A stretch of 64,000 bases of DNA from Aselliscus stoliczkanus (Eukaryota; Chordata; Mammalia; Chiroptera; Hipposideridae): positions 101,694,852-101,758,851 of the forward strand of contig CM066728.1 of NCBI GenBank assembly GCA_033961575.1, written 5' to 3'. Within the stretch, counting starts at the first letter, position 1, and every line of letters begins with the position of its first letter. Positions 48,593-60,035 of the stretch are shown here, in pieces. Made by a program: the position numbers and the translations under genes. Under the pieces are notes generated by a model, which was given only the letters and a program-made list of their open reading frames with translations, made no database searches and had not been told where the DNA came from.

Positions 48593-49234
48593 TTTAATGT
48601 ATTTTTATTATGCAGAAGTTAATATGGCAGTTTACTATAATATACTTCAAAGAATAATCCCCTTCTCAAAAGGACACAATAATAATTTTTTAACCTAATG
48701 GGAAAAAGATCTTTAGATAGGAAATAAAGATTAGGCAGATTGACTTTTTCAGAAAAGAAATAGATTCCTGAAAGAACTATGAAGATTTCTCAGTAAACAG
48801 AAAAGACTAATTTTGCAAGTCTTAAACTGATGATTTTACATATGCCCAATAAGATACATTTAGTCACAGGGTTGTGGAAAATAATATATTTTTTCATTCA
48901 GTTAATTATACTTCAAGCCTTAACCAACCTATTTTTAATACTAACCGCAACTGCTTATGTTCATGATAAATTTAGAAATAAACCTAGTTCTATGTCAGCT
49001 CTTTCGATTTATAAATATCGGTTTCTGCCATCTACAAGGAAAAAATAATTTTATTAAATCATTGGTGCTAAAGAGGACAAGACTAAAATTCTACTCATCT
49101 TCCCCACCTACTGAATTCCAGGAACATATGTTAACCCTAAGCCAGGATTAAACTAGAAAATTTTAAAGTTAACAAAATTTTTCTATCACTTCACACCCCC
49201 CCACACTGGATTTTTCTCTGGTTAAGAAAAGTAA
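48593..49234. other. Interval without a recognised gene
   Basis: Nothing supported. Confidence 0.4.
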
Positions 49235-49355
49235 CCATTAGGAGAGGTGAACACACAATGTGAAATATAGATGATGTGTTACAGAATTGTACACTTGAAA
49301 CCTATGTAACTTTACTAACCGTTGTCGCCCCTATAAACTTCAATTAAAAAAAAAA
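49235..49355 (+). mobile_element. L1 3'-end fragment
   Basis: 'atagatgatgtgttacagaa' then 'ttgtacacttgaaacc' and 'ataaacttcaattaaaaaa'. Close to the copy at 11585-11720, hence the same L1 subfamily. Confidence 0.75.
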
Positions 49356-50650
49356 TATCATGAAACCGAAAAAAAAGAGGGCAGGGGGACACGTACCTCC
49401 TAAAGGCATGACAGCCACCACTGCATGCATGAAGGCCATCAACTTGGGAAAGTTTGCAGAAAGCACTAAGGATATATACGCATACACACATAGATACATA
49501 AAAACCATATAAATAGGAACGAAACCACATACTCAGAAGTTTAACAACTGAAATGGCTAAAAATATAATATTGAATAATGTTTCTGTAAGGGGTCTTTTT
49601 AGAACAATTCTTGCAACATTAGTTGGCTCCATTAAGCCAGGATCTTAATCAAAACTATTCCCAAATGGGCTGTTTAACATGAAATCATGTAGGCACATGA
49701 TTGAGAACTACAATGTGTTGAGAGTAAAAAGCATTGAGAATAAAAACCTTGTATTCCTAAAATATGTAGATGTATTTATTTCCTGGTTTTTGTACGATAC
49801 ATTCTTACCACTAAAAACATAAACAAAAGGTAATTGAAAAAAATTGAACTTAAAAAAAAGTATTGAATGTATTACGTACACATTATTCAAGATATGCTGC
49901 TATTTTTAATTATAAATAATACATGAGAATAGTTCCAGTCTGGTTCTGGTGTTTATGACCTCTTGCCCAAGGTCAAAAGTCAAGGTCTTCACATGGAATA
50001 AGAGAGTATCATCTCAGTATGATCCTCTCCTTTCAAGTCTGAACCTGCCTGCTGTCTGTCTACTTTGTTTATTTCTACATTCCTTTTTCCTTCACACTAA
50101 ACTAATTACTTTCTTGTATTAAACCAATATACTGACCACCTGCTGTTATTACCTATCTGAATTTGCTCAAACTCCAATTCTTAAAATACATGTTTTCTGC
50201 CTCCACCACTGATAGCTCTTGCTTTCTAGTTCTGATTCCTTTGATACTCTGCCTTTTTCTGTTTCTAATTACAACCATTGGAAACCTGTATAATGCTGGA
50301 ACCACAGGAGGTATGACACTCATGAGTGACTTCTTGGAATGCAAATGTGTTTTGCTAATGTCTTCTGCTATGACTGTCAAAGGAGGGATTCTATATTTGT
50401 TCATAACTTCAAAATCAGAAAAAAAACTAATAATATCTTTTGGAGGTGACCTCAAAGGTATCTTCCAGTGATCAAAAAACTTCTCATTGTTTCCTGTCGC
50501 AAGTCACAGAAGTGGCTGAAGTTAAAAATCTATGCCCTTAGGATGTTGTTTCAAAATTTCAAATCTACTTTGTACAGATGACATGTTAACATGCTTTCTT
50601 TGGTAAGCATTTGAAAGTATAGGAACCATTTGTTAGAAAACATCATTCTC
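49356..50650. other. Interval without a recognised gene
   Basis: Mostly unassigned. The pyrimidine-rich stretch about 50030-50230 may be a decayed L2 fragment but the match is weak. The open frame at 50163-50471 has no recognisable domain. Confidence 0.35.
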
Positions 50651-50654
50651 TGTA

Positions 50655-50840
50655 TTTACTAAACATCTATTACACATTGAGCAACAGTAATGCATAGGCC
50701 ACTGAGCGGGGGAGGGGGTCATACAGAGTAATTCAAGGTAAGACCTGGGCCGCTATGGAGCTGATAACCTGTTTATTAAGCTAAACAAATTCACAAAAAG
50801 ATAAACAACATGATTGCCAAATGAGTGCTATCAACGTTTT
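50655..50840. mobile_element. Ancient dispersed repeat, same type as 47.3 kb
   Basis: 'aaacatctattacacattga', 'ccgctatggagctgataacc' and 'aaataccctcatt' match the pattern 'attgagcacctactatgtgc ... ggagcttacagtc' of a mammal-wide repeat. Confidence 0.4.
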
Positions 50841-50849
50841 ATCTACTTA

Positions 50850-51003
50850 GCACTTCACAAAATACCCTCATTTCCACTATCATATTTCATTCTCACATGT
50901 TAAGTACTTCGTAAGATAAACAACTCCATATTGATAAGAAAAGATTATGGTTCAGGAGGTGAAATTAGTTGTTCAAAGATACAGTTAATAAAACAGCAAA
51001 GTT
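50850..51003 (-). mobile_element. MIR SINE, antisense
   Basis: 'catatttcattctcacatgt', 'aacaactccatattgataag' and 'gatacagttaataaaacag' are an antisense MIR core. The 3' side is interrupted by the SINE at 51015-51116. Confidence 0.65.
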
Positions 51004-51014
51004 AGAATTGTTTT

Positions 51015-51116
51015 CTTTTTGAGGGCAGTGTCTCTGGCCCTCATATATGGGACCCGAACCAGGGCCGCTGGCCTCCCAAACCAGCGCTTAACCACCACGC
51101 CACTCGGCCGGCCCCT
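51015..51116 (-). mobile_element. Short tRNA-derived SINE, antisense, 11-bp TSD
   Basis: On the minus strand: 'ggggccggccgagtggcgtg', 'ggttcgggtccc', 'gagggccagagac' and 'gccctc', then an A-rich tail (T-rich on the plus strand). Direct repeats AGAATTGTTTT at 51004-51014 and 51117-51127. The only minus-strand copy of the short type in the window. Confidence 0.9.
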
Positions 51117-51127
51117 AGAATTGTTTT

Positions 51128-52740
51128 TTTAAGCCCTGTTGACATAAGAACCATCCAAACCTGTAAAGAATTTACAAAAGTTTATCTGAGCCAAACTGAT
51201 GACACACATAAGTTCGCAAGATCTCAAAGGTCCAGAGAATAATAACAGTTTTGCAGCTTTTTTCATGCATTTGAAATTAAGGAGGGATCCGTAAGGAAGA
51301 AAACCTGGAGGTGGAAGAAAGCAAGGAGGGAACTGGATTACAAGGTAGTTAACAAGATTATGGGCACTCTTAAGGGTGGTTACACTTATTTCAACCTAGA
51401 TGCTCAGAAACCATGGATAGGTCTTGCTTAGGGCAAAGTTAGACCTTTTACTAAAAAGTTATAGGCCTGCGATGTGACTACCCACTATGAGCTGTCCATT
51501 TAGGAATTTATGATCAGCTCGTTCTGTGAGGTAACTTTCCATAGAACCCTTTATTTTCATCCACAGTTCTTTTTTTGCTAAATATAGAGGTTTTGTTTTG
51601 TTTTTCTGACTCTGTTTCTCTACCAGTGAGTATCTAGTCAGAAAACTAGAGATGATATCAAGAAGGAATGTGACTTGGGAAAACTAAGCATAGTTACTAT
51701 TTGCAAGAGCTTAACGGTCCAAAGGGAAAGGTGAGGCATGCAATAGATTAGCAGCAGCCAACACTCCCTCTAGGTCCCACATGATCTAGAGTGTGATGAT
51801 GCTTCCACACCCAGTAGCCTGGCCCAGGACTGCCTGGGGAGAGCTGGCCCTTATCGAGAGGTGCCTGGCAGGGCTGAGACCAGGAGGAAGCTAGAACCTC
51901 AGAAAATTCACCACGTGGGTGAGAATGCAGAGAGAATAAAAAGAAAGCAAGACACTGAAATTAAAGAATGAGCACTTAGTTAGCCTGATACAACACAGAG
52001 GGCTGAGTCTAGGGAAGAAAAATGGTAATCCCTTTTAACAGCTGCAAAACACACATAATCTGTCCATACCAGGAAATCGAAATCTCCAAGTGCTACAGAT
52101 TGGATGGTGATGTCTGGGCTAATTGATTAGGCATTTTATCACCTCTGGGCTGGTGACTACCGTCTTTTCAGGAAGTGGTCTACACTGTATACTCAAAATT
52201 ATGACTATGGTGCCTCATTTGTTTTCTCTGTGGGTGCAGATGTCAAATTTCAGATGATGGCTCTTTTAGCAGAAGTAAGATTTTCTCCAATGTCAGCAGG
52301 CCAGACAAGCATATCAAATTTGGAACTGACTTCCTACTTCCTTTCACTCTCTAGTCTCCCTCCAGTGTCCCCCGTTGGCCTCACAGGGAGGGAAGCCCTT
52401 TGGCTAGAGAGCTGGGGAACACACTGACGAAGGCCAGCCAGCTCTCTGAGGACACAGATATAAACATGAAAAGAGGCGAAGATATGGTAGGAAAGGAAAA
52501 GCAATAAATGTTACAGAGTCCAAGAAAAAAAAAAAATCTGAAAATAATGACCTAAGCAGTTGGCAGAAATTTTGGAGCTACTGGTAAAGGAGATTGAGAT
52601 TATACTGGGGAGAGGCTCAAAGTATAATCCAAGGGGCTGATGTTAAACTCATCCAGTGTGCAAAAACAATGGCAGGAAATTGGGAATCTGGAAGGAGAAT
52701 GCAACAATGGAAGTGGTATAAAGCCCAAGCAAATGTGTCA
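51128..52740. other. Unassigned interval, possible old LTR
   Basis: Parts such as 'tttatctgagccaaactgat' with 'agatctcaaaggtccagaga' have the feel of an old LTR, but I cannot name a family or show matching ends. No gene seen. Frames at 52230-52427 have no recognisable domain. Confidence 0.3.
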
Positions 52741-52749
52741 GATTAAGCA

Positions 52750-53110
52750 AAATTTTGAATTGCTGGTCATTTTAACCACTCACATCTCCTGAATCTATCC
52801 ACTTGTTCCTATCCCCACAACCAGAACCTTTATCCAAACCACCATCACTTATCACATGGGCAACTGCATTATATTTCTAACTAGCCTCCCCACTGTTCCT
52901 CTTATACGCCATCTACATTCTATTCCACAGATCAGCCAACAGGGTCTTTTAAAAATTTAATTGAATCTGGTCATTCCTCTACTTAAAATGCTTCAGTTAT
53001 TCACTATGGCATTTAAGACCAGAATCTTTAACATGCCCGACCATGCTTCCTGTGACATGATCCTGCTTCCCTCACCATCTGTTCCCAAATTTTATCTCTC
53101 TTGTTCTTTC
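52750..53110. mobile_element. L2 LINE 3' fragment
   Basis: 'actagcctccccactgttcc', 'agccaacagggtcttttaaa', 'ctggtcattcctctacttaa' and 'aatgcttcagttattcacta' with 'ccgaccatgcttcc' follow the well-known L2 3' sequence ('gatcaggtcactcccctgct', 'tccaatggcttcccattg' in consensus style). Ancient and non-coding. Confidence 0.75.
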
Positions 53111-55575
53111 TGTTCCAGCCACACACAATTGTGTTGAAAGAGTCATGCCAGGGAGCCACGTGGGTCTTCAACACAGCTCACATGCAGGCTTCCCTGGGAT
53201 GGCAACAGAGTATCTGCAGCCATTGGCTGAGTTCCCACACACTCACTCCCTTGGGACTGGTCACAGAAATGCAGGGCACTCCTCAATGCCCACTTGATTA
53301 TCTCCGAGGGCCCCCAGGTTCATCTGCACACCCAAGGGCCCACTGACCTCTGGCAAGGCCAAAGCCCATGGCTCTCTCTTTCCTACTCCCAGCCATAACA
53401 CTCTCACCTACAGTCCTAGCACGGCAGACCCTTGAGATTGTGTCTGTTCTTTTTCCAATCCATTGTTATGGCATGCACTCTGTATCCTGCCTTCTTCAGG
53501 GATCCCCCTTTCTGATCCTCAAGAGCATTTCTTCTCTCAGCAAAATCTGGCTGTTATTACAGACATTGATTAATTCTTTCTCTTGCATTTCTGGTACAAC
53601 AATCACAATTCAAGCGAGGCCAGGTGGAAGACTTCTTAGTCAGGAATAGAGTCAAGTACAAGGAAATGCAGAAGAGAAAAAGCACAAAGATTATTAGATA
53701 ACATTTCAAAAGCTTATCTTCCTGTGTATGTAGGTCTATCTTCAAAATAGAGATCATATCTGTCTTTTCTGCCTTGTGGGATTGCTAAGTCACTCACGAA
53801 TAAAACAATGCATGAAAATATGTAAGTGAAGTCTTACCTTAGGCAAGGATTTGATTCTTAAAGAGCAAGGTAATTTCCTATATGGTTAAAAAAAAAAATT
53901 ATCCTTGAAATTTCTTAAATGGTCATACAAGGTTTTGTGCCTAAAATCCTATGCCAACATTCTTAGGTATGTTAAATGTTGTGAGCCACTAAGCTAGATG
54001 GAAAGAAGAAAAGGAACATCTATATGCAGATTTTTAGGCATTTATCCCATTTTACATTTAAGAAAACTATTAAGCTCCAAAGAGTGACTAGAAAATGGGA
54101 GGAAATGTTTAAATGTTCTCTTTTACTTACCAGGTTTAGTCCATTTGGGTTGATATTAAGCTATGATAATATTAATAGATTGGGGGGGGTTATAAAGATT
54201 AAAGAAAATATGAATGTAGTCCCTTGCCTTCTATTGTGGCCCCAAATATCAAGGAAACACCATTGCTAAGCCTTAAAGCAGTGTGCCAAAGGAGCCAGCT
54301 CACACAGAATCGCTGTTCACAGAGAGCTCACTGACTTCTACCAAATTTCATCAGAAGCTATTTATGCTCCACTCTGAAAGAGCCCAGACCAAGGCGCTCT
54401 TGCCCACAGAAGCTGCCCTCCAGGTCCAGTCCTCTCACCCTGCGCTACACCTCTGAGCATACGAAGACATTGACACCATTCCCTTAACAACTTCTTATTC
54501 TTAAGATCTAATTTTCTTTTCTATGCAGACACCAATAACTCATTCCTCACCCCAGTGCCAGAACAATCGTGATAGCCTACAGGAGCCAACAGTGTACACA
54601 GCTGGCAGACATTCTCCTGTAATCACAACCACCTAATACATAAGACCTATGGAATTTCCTGGTACCTTTTATCTGGAATATTTTGGATGAGTGTAAGATT
54701 GCTGGAGGTAAAACCTTTATAGAAATTCTATTTCAAAGCACTAGCTAGCCAGACCTTTCAAAACTAGAAATACCTCTTTCCATCTCAGTGGGAAAATATG
54801 AAAATGAATGCCATATATTTAGCAATCACTGTCCATCTCCTATGCGCTGTGTAAACAGACATCCATCACATACAAATGAGTGTTTTTACTTTACCTTAAA
54901 TGGCACTAAAACCTGCCTACTGCAGACCTGGTGGCCTTTGGGAAAATGGTTCCCCCAAATCTCACAGCTGTAAATCTTATCTTAGCTGGTGTAGGAAAGA
55001 TATGAGCTCTGGATAGCAAGAAATACTATCTGCACATTCCCAAAAATAAATAGCTAAGGGTTTAGGGACAGGGACAAGGAAGGTAGATGTTGCCATAAAC
55101 AAGAAAAGTAATCTTTGTGATAGTGGAACTGTTCTGAGTCTTGTAGTGCTGACTACACAAATCCACACTTGTGCTAAAAGTGCATGCAACTTTATACACA
55201 CAACGGAATATCTGAAAACTGTGAAATCTGAATAAATTCTTTGGATTGGACTAATGTCAATTTCCTAGCTTGGATATTGTCTATAGTATGTAAGATATTA
55301 CCATGAGGGAAACTGGATAAAGAATGCCTGGAAGCTAAATCTTAAATCCCAAAGCCTTTATTTTTGCTAATTAGTGGTCATAGATTACCATATTCAAATT
55401 AATTGCTACAATATCAGAAATTATATGAACAGCCTTTTCATCTTGTCAGCAGAAATGCTTTGGGATTTATCGCTTCTCACGCTTTGCATAAAGGCATATA
55501 AAATGATGAATTGAATAGATTTAGAATCTTGAAACTAAATATATGAGTGATTATTAGCTTATCAATATCCTCTAC
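53111..55575. other. Stretch without a recognised gene
   Basis: It includes a GC-richer part at 53130-53420 that may continue the L2 fragment and an unassigned 54280-54620. No exon or RNA gene is supported. A G run (about nine) lies at 54183-54191. Confidence 0.35.
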
Positions 55576-55688
55576 CAGTCATTCTCAAAGTGTGGTTTTT
55601 GGATCAGTATCAGGAAGAGCAGGGACTCTGTGCTTTAGCAGCAAAGCTTCCAGATGATTTGGATGTACAGTAAGGCCTGAAAACCACT
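55576..55688. mobile_element. hAT-Charlie MITE (MER3/MER20-like)
   Basis: The left end 'cagtcattctcaaagtgtgg' and the right end 'cctgaaaaccactg' are inverted (CAGTGGTTCTCAAA-type) termini. The interior has 'ctgtgctttagcagcaaagc' and 'cttccagatga'. A short, old, non-coding element. Confidence 0.7.
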
Positions 55689-56280
55689 GCTATACACCAT
55701 CACTGCTGTAAGGTATCTGGCAAAGCATTCACGTTTAAAAAGAGAAAGCAAACAAACAAACAAAAACATGCATAATTTTAAACTCTCTGTTACATCTCTC
55801 TCCACAATACGTAAACCCCGATATACTCCCTGAAGACCCCAGCCCATCGTGCCAGGTCATAGAACTCCAATTTGCTCATTCTTGAACTATTCCTAGAAGC
55901 TCCTTCAAGAATATTGAATGCAGACAAAATCTGATCCACTGACATCCAATTCTATTCAATTAATGTTGGATAATTGTTGTCTTGGTGATTGGAAGTCCTT
56001 TCCACACACTTACCTTATAATTCCCCCAGTAAATATTCATTGACTATGTTTGACTCTAGAATTTCTAAAGAGAAATTGCTGGTTGACAAGTCTAACAAAG
56101 TACTCTGATATGGATAATTCAAATCAAATAACTAATTTCAAAGTTGTTTCTATTTATCCTAGAGCCAAGTACATATTTTTTTCATTTGTTTATTTTGGTG
56201 ACAGTAGAGTTTTTTTCTTAATTATACTCATCTTAAGCAGATGTCAATATAAGTCTACAGTGCTGGAATGGGTGTAGTTA
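55689..56280. other. Interval without a recognised gene
   Basis: Nothing supported. Confidence 0.4.
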
Positions 56281-56288
56281 GCTTAGAA

Positions 56289-56520
56289 CAGAATCGGCAA
56301 CTTTGGGGACAGAAGAGCCAATCCTGTCCCTCGCAACAATTTAAAAATTATTCGAGAGCCATAAAACAAATGAAATCACCATTATGTGAATAATGTCCTT
56401 TGAAAATTTTATAAATGGAACTATGATAGTTTTATTTTCATTTTCAATCTGACTTCAGAGCCACATGTATGTACCCAAAAAGCCGCATGTGGCTCGCGAG
56501 CCATGGTTTGCCAACCCATG
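56289..56520. mobile_element. hAT MITE with 8-bp target-site duplication
   Basis: Ends CAGAATCGGCAACTTTGG and, read from the right, CATGGGTTGGCAAACC. The interior near the right end reads 'ccgcatgtggctcgcgagcc'. It is flanked by GCTTAGAA (56281-56288) and GCCTAGAA (56521-56528), an 8-bp duplication with one mismatch, the length typical of hAT transposases. Non-coding. Confidence 0.8.
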
Positions 56521-56528
56521 GCCTAGAA

Positions 56529-57599
56529 CATTCTGAGTGATGTTAACAAGAAAAGACAGTACTAAAATTAGTTACAATTAATCCTAAAAATATTTCTATA
56601 TCTTTCACCTAGCCAGCGTCCTACAAGGGGAAGTCACCCAGCTATTAGCTTCAGTACCCCTTCATGTTCATGCCAGCCGTGTAACCACCTACATTGATGT
56701 ATCTCGCTTGGATAAATGAAAGGTCATTGAAACTCTCTGGTCAGATAATCTACCACATTGTCCCAGATGCTTTCAAGTTAATTACTTAAAATCAAATATA
56801 CTTACAAAGGTAAAATGTAAGCTTTTTAAATGTAGGGCTTTCAGAGAAGAAATGGAATAAAAATAGCTGTGGGCCCAGATGCATGCCTGTAGTTACTAAT
56901 GTTCGAACAATTAAGAGCAATACTGTGCTTCACATATAATCTTAAATGTCTCAACAGAACAAGAAGAATGACTCAGGTTTACAAAATTCAGACCTGAGAA
57001 CTATGCACTCCCTCTAATCAAACATCTGCCCACCAGCACTCTGAAAGCAAAAATTAGAATAAAGTAGTAAGAAACGTGAACAGGAAATTCACAAAATGAA
57101 GGTGTTCTCCAAAATGGTGACAGATTTCATGCAAACAGTGAGAACTGCACTTGCTGTTTTTAAAAATAACTTCTTTTAATTTTTAATTACAAAATCAATG
57201 TAGGCTTACTAAGAAAAAAATTCAGAAAATAAAGTTAAGCAAAAAATAAATAAATACAAATACCCATAAATCCCCTAAAAGGGATACCAAGAATGGTCTT
57301 GCTAAATCTTTCACAGTTGTGTTTCACCTATGAAAGGATCTTATATCATGAGAGATGCCATACTCTATGGAAATTTAGACAGAAAAATGCAATTCTTTTA
57401 ACAATAAAATTTCTTTTCCACAAAGCACCACAGAAAACCAAGTACAAGAACTCAAGTAGAATAATAAAATAATATGGGACCACTGTGCCCTGTTATTTAT
57501 AACACCGGGAATTTGTCTTTGTTATGAGAAAAGCAGTTATAGGCAAGAAAGGAAGTATGATTGGGGCATACACCTTCCTTAATTCATCTAAAAGAAAAA
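56529..57599. other. Interval without a recognised gene
   Basis: Mostly unassigned. About 57165-57290 ('aattacaaaatcaatgtagg', 'ttcagaaaataaagttaag') resembles an old LINE 3' UTR phrase; not classified. Confidence 0.35.
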
Positions 57600-58030
57600 C
57601 CATGTAATAAGGGCCTACAAAGTTCTGGGGATACAGCAAGACACAAAATTCCTGCCCTCAGGGATCTTAAGATCTAATAGGGGAGACTGGAGGTGGATTT
57701 ACCCTGCAGCTCAGGCAGCCAAACCTCAGGGGCCCTCACTTGCACGAGTGTTTCCAAGAGATCTTGTGCTTAATTCTGTACTTGTCTTTTGGATTATTTT
57801 CTTTAAACAGGCTACTAAAATTGTGTAAGCTTCAGACCCCAACCACATTTGGTTTCGCCCCTGAGTTACACAATGAGTGAGTGAGTAAACATATAAACAA
57901 GATAATTTCAAGTACTGACAAGTGTTATGAAGGAAATAGAAGCTGATTTGATAGAAAGTGACAGGGCTATTTTGAAATGGGAGATCAGAGAAAAACTCAT
58001 GAGCTAAGACCTAAGCGAAAATGCCTTAGG
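57600..58030. mobile_element. Ancient dispersed repeat split by a hAT MITE
   Basis: 'tacaaagttctggggataca', 'attcctgccctcagggatct' and 'gggagac' before the insertion, then 'acaagtgttatgaaggaaat', 'gaaatgggagatcagagaaa' and 'ctaagacctaagcgaaa' after it. Same pattern as at 47.3 and 50.7 kb. Confidence 0.45.
57687..57863. mobile_element. hAT-like MITE inserted in an older repeat
   Basis: The left end 'ctggaggtggatttaccctg' and the right end 'ttggtttcgcccctg' are imperfect inverted termini of CAGGGGCGGATTTACC type. 'attgtgtaagcttcagaccc' lies in the interior. The surrounding older repeat continues on either side. Confidence 0.6.
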
Positions 58031-58456
58031 GGGATTTGCAAGAGGAATGACTGAAAGTTTTTAAGCATTACTTTGTATTGAGTTTATTTACATACTTACC
58101 ATGTATTAGATATCAATCTATTCTTGCAGTAGAATGATGTTAAATTTGGAGAGATTACTAATAACTTTGTAGAAGTTAAGCCCTGCTCATATTTTGTTTT
58201 TCACAGGCCTGTTCAGTAGAATTCACAGAAATTGATCTCTTTTGTGACTTGCAGACTTTATAATGAATGCATTGGTGTTTGTTCCAGTTATTTTTATTCT
58301 AATGTCTCATAATTCTACTAGAAACATTTGAATATATATATATATGAATATTAGCAAGCCTAGTAACTAAATATTCTGAATTAAAACCACAATGTGTGTA
58401 TTTGTATGTCTATGTGTGCCTAACTCTGGCTTTATCATTGTTTTCATTATTCATTA
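58031..58456. other. Interval without a recognised gene
   Basis: Nothing supported apart from a short (TA)6 at about 58335. Confidence 0.4.
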
Positions 58457-58808
58457 CAGTCATATACTAATTAAGGACTTTTTGGTCAATGAAGAACCAC
58501 ATATAAGATGGACTGTATGTCTGATGGTGGTTCCATAAATTTATAATGGAGCTGAAAAATTCTTATCACCTAGTGACATTGTAGCCATCATAGCATAACA
58601 CATTCCTCATGTATTTGTGGTGATGCTGGTATAAACAAACCAACTGTGCTACCAGTTTATAAAAGTATAAAGTATAGTACATACAAGTACAGTAGTAGGC
58701 TAGACCATCCATGTTTATGGAAGCACACTCCATGACATTTGCACAAAGACGAAATCACCTACTGATGCATTTCTCAAAATGTATTCCTGTCGTTATTCAC
58801 GTGACTAC
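58457..58808 (+). mobile_element. MER2 (Tigger-derived) MITE
   Basis: 'ataatggagctgaaaaattc', 'tcacctagtgacattgtagc', 'tttgtggtgatgctggtata', 'aacaaaccaactgtgctacc' and 'gacgaaatcacctactgatg' with 'catttctcaaaatgta' follow MER2 in order. The left end CAGTCATA lies next to TA (58455-58456). A mammal-wide non-autonomous pogo/Tigger element, non-coding. Confidence 0.85.
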
Positions 58809-58914
58809 ATATCTAACGTGGGAAAAATAAACAAAAATCTTTTCTATTGAAAGAAAAGGATAGAATTAATGTTCATATAATCTTTAAATGGAGTGGGGAA
58901 TGGAGAGTTATTGT

Positions 58915-59235
58915 CTAATGAGTACAGAGCTTCAAGTTTGCAAGATAAAGAAAGTTCTAGAGATTGGCTGCACAATGTGAATTGACACAACACTATTGAA
59001 CTTTACACTTAAAAACAGTTAAGATGGTAAATTTTGTTATATGTATGTTACCACAATTAATTATTTTTTAATTTTAAAGGAAAAAATACAGAAAACATAA
59101 TGCTCAGATGTTTATTGTAGTGTTATTTACAATGCTAAAATACTAGAAAAATAAAAGTCTATCACTAGGGGAGAATGGCTGAACAATTAATGATACATCC
59201 ACATCATAGATAATATGAAGAAATTGACTTCAAGT
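58915..59235 (+). mobile_element. L1 3'-end fragments (old)
   Basis: 'tgaactttacacttaaaaac', 'agttaagatggtaaattttg' and 'ttaccacaatta' are an L1MB/L1MA-type 3' end. It is followed at 59085-59235 by a further old L1 segment ('tattgtagtgttatttacaa', 'ggggagaatggctgaacaat'). Confidence 0.75.
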
Positions 59236-59239
59236 AAAT

Positions 59240-59278
59240 CAGTTGGTTTGGAATGTGGAAATCATTCCAAACCAACTG
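59240..59278. repeat. 16-bp perfect palindromic stem
   Basis: CAGTTGGTTTGGAATG (59240-59255) and its exact reverse complement (59263-59278) with the 7-nt loop TGGAAAT. It lies between an old L1 piece and a SINE and is not part of either consensus as I know it. Confidence 0.95.
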
Positions 59279-59342
59279 TGTGAGGAAAGTGAGAAGAAGA
59301 AAATTTTGCATGTCTAATCACATTTTTTAAAGCGAGCTATGG

Positions 59343-59770
59343 GGCTGGCTGAGCCGGCTGAGTGGCTCAGTTGGTTAAGAGCACAAGCTCTGAGCAACAG
59401 GGTCGCTGGATCGATTCCCACATGGGCCAGTGAGCTGCGCCCAAGCTGAGCTGCCGCTGAGCTGCCAACAGGTGGCAGGATGGCTCAGCTGGTGAGGGCA
59501 ACCTAATAGCAAGGTTGCTGGTTGGATTCCTGCATGGGATGGTGGGGCTACACTCACCCGCAACTAAGATTGAACTTGGCACCTTACCTGAGCAGCCACA
59601 AGCTGCCCATGGGATGGCTACTGAACTTGGCAGCTGGATGGCTACTGAACTTGGAGATGAGCTAGTTGCACCCTCCACAACTAAAACTGAAGGACAACAA
59701 CTTGGCTGTTCCCCTTCCCCAATTCCCCAACACTGTTCCCCTTCCCCAATTCTCCAATAAAATCTTAAAA
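59343..59770 (+). mobile_element. Two-headed tRNA-derived SINE (T+ class)
   Basis: The first unit has A box 'tggctcagttggttaag' and B box 'ggatcgattcc'. The second, starting about 59480, has A box 'tggctcagctggtga' and B box 'ggttggattcc'. Then 'gcaccctccacaactaaaac', 'ggacaacaacttggctgttc', a duplicated 'ccccttccccaatt' phrase and 'ctccaataaaatctt' plus A's. AATAAA plus TCTT is the T+ tail. This arrangement resembles Rhinolophoid bat SINEs as I remember them. No clear direct repeats were found at the ends. Confidence 0.8.
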
Positions 59771-59809
59771 AAAATTAAAACCTTAGGGCAAGTTAACAAT
59801 AAATGTAAT

Positions 59810-60035
59810 AACATAACAATAATTATACTAGTCATTGACATTACTGAGTATTCATTATATACCAGGTACTTTTCTAAGCATATAGCACAGAGTACATAAC
59901 TAAATCTTCACAACATTCCTGCCAACCTCAATTTCAAAGTAAGAAAACTGTCAGAGGTGTAAGAAATCTTCTCCAAAGTCACACAGTGAATGCCAGCATC
60001 AAGGTGCAAGTCCAAAAAGTTGACATCCAGAATCC
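59810..60035 (-). mobile_element. MIR SINE, antisense
   Basis: 'ttcattatataccaggtact', 'tttctaagcatatagcacag', 'actaaatcttcacaacattc' and 'caaagtcacacagtgaatgc' are a clear antisense MIR. Confidence 0.85.

Noticed and set aside
51128..52200. Old LTR element
   Set aside because: Some phrases feel like an LTR, but I could not identify a family, terminal TG...CA pair or target duplication.
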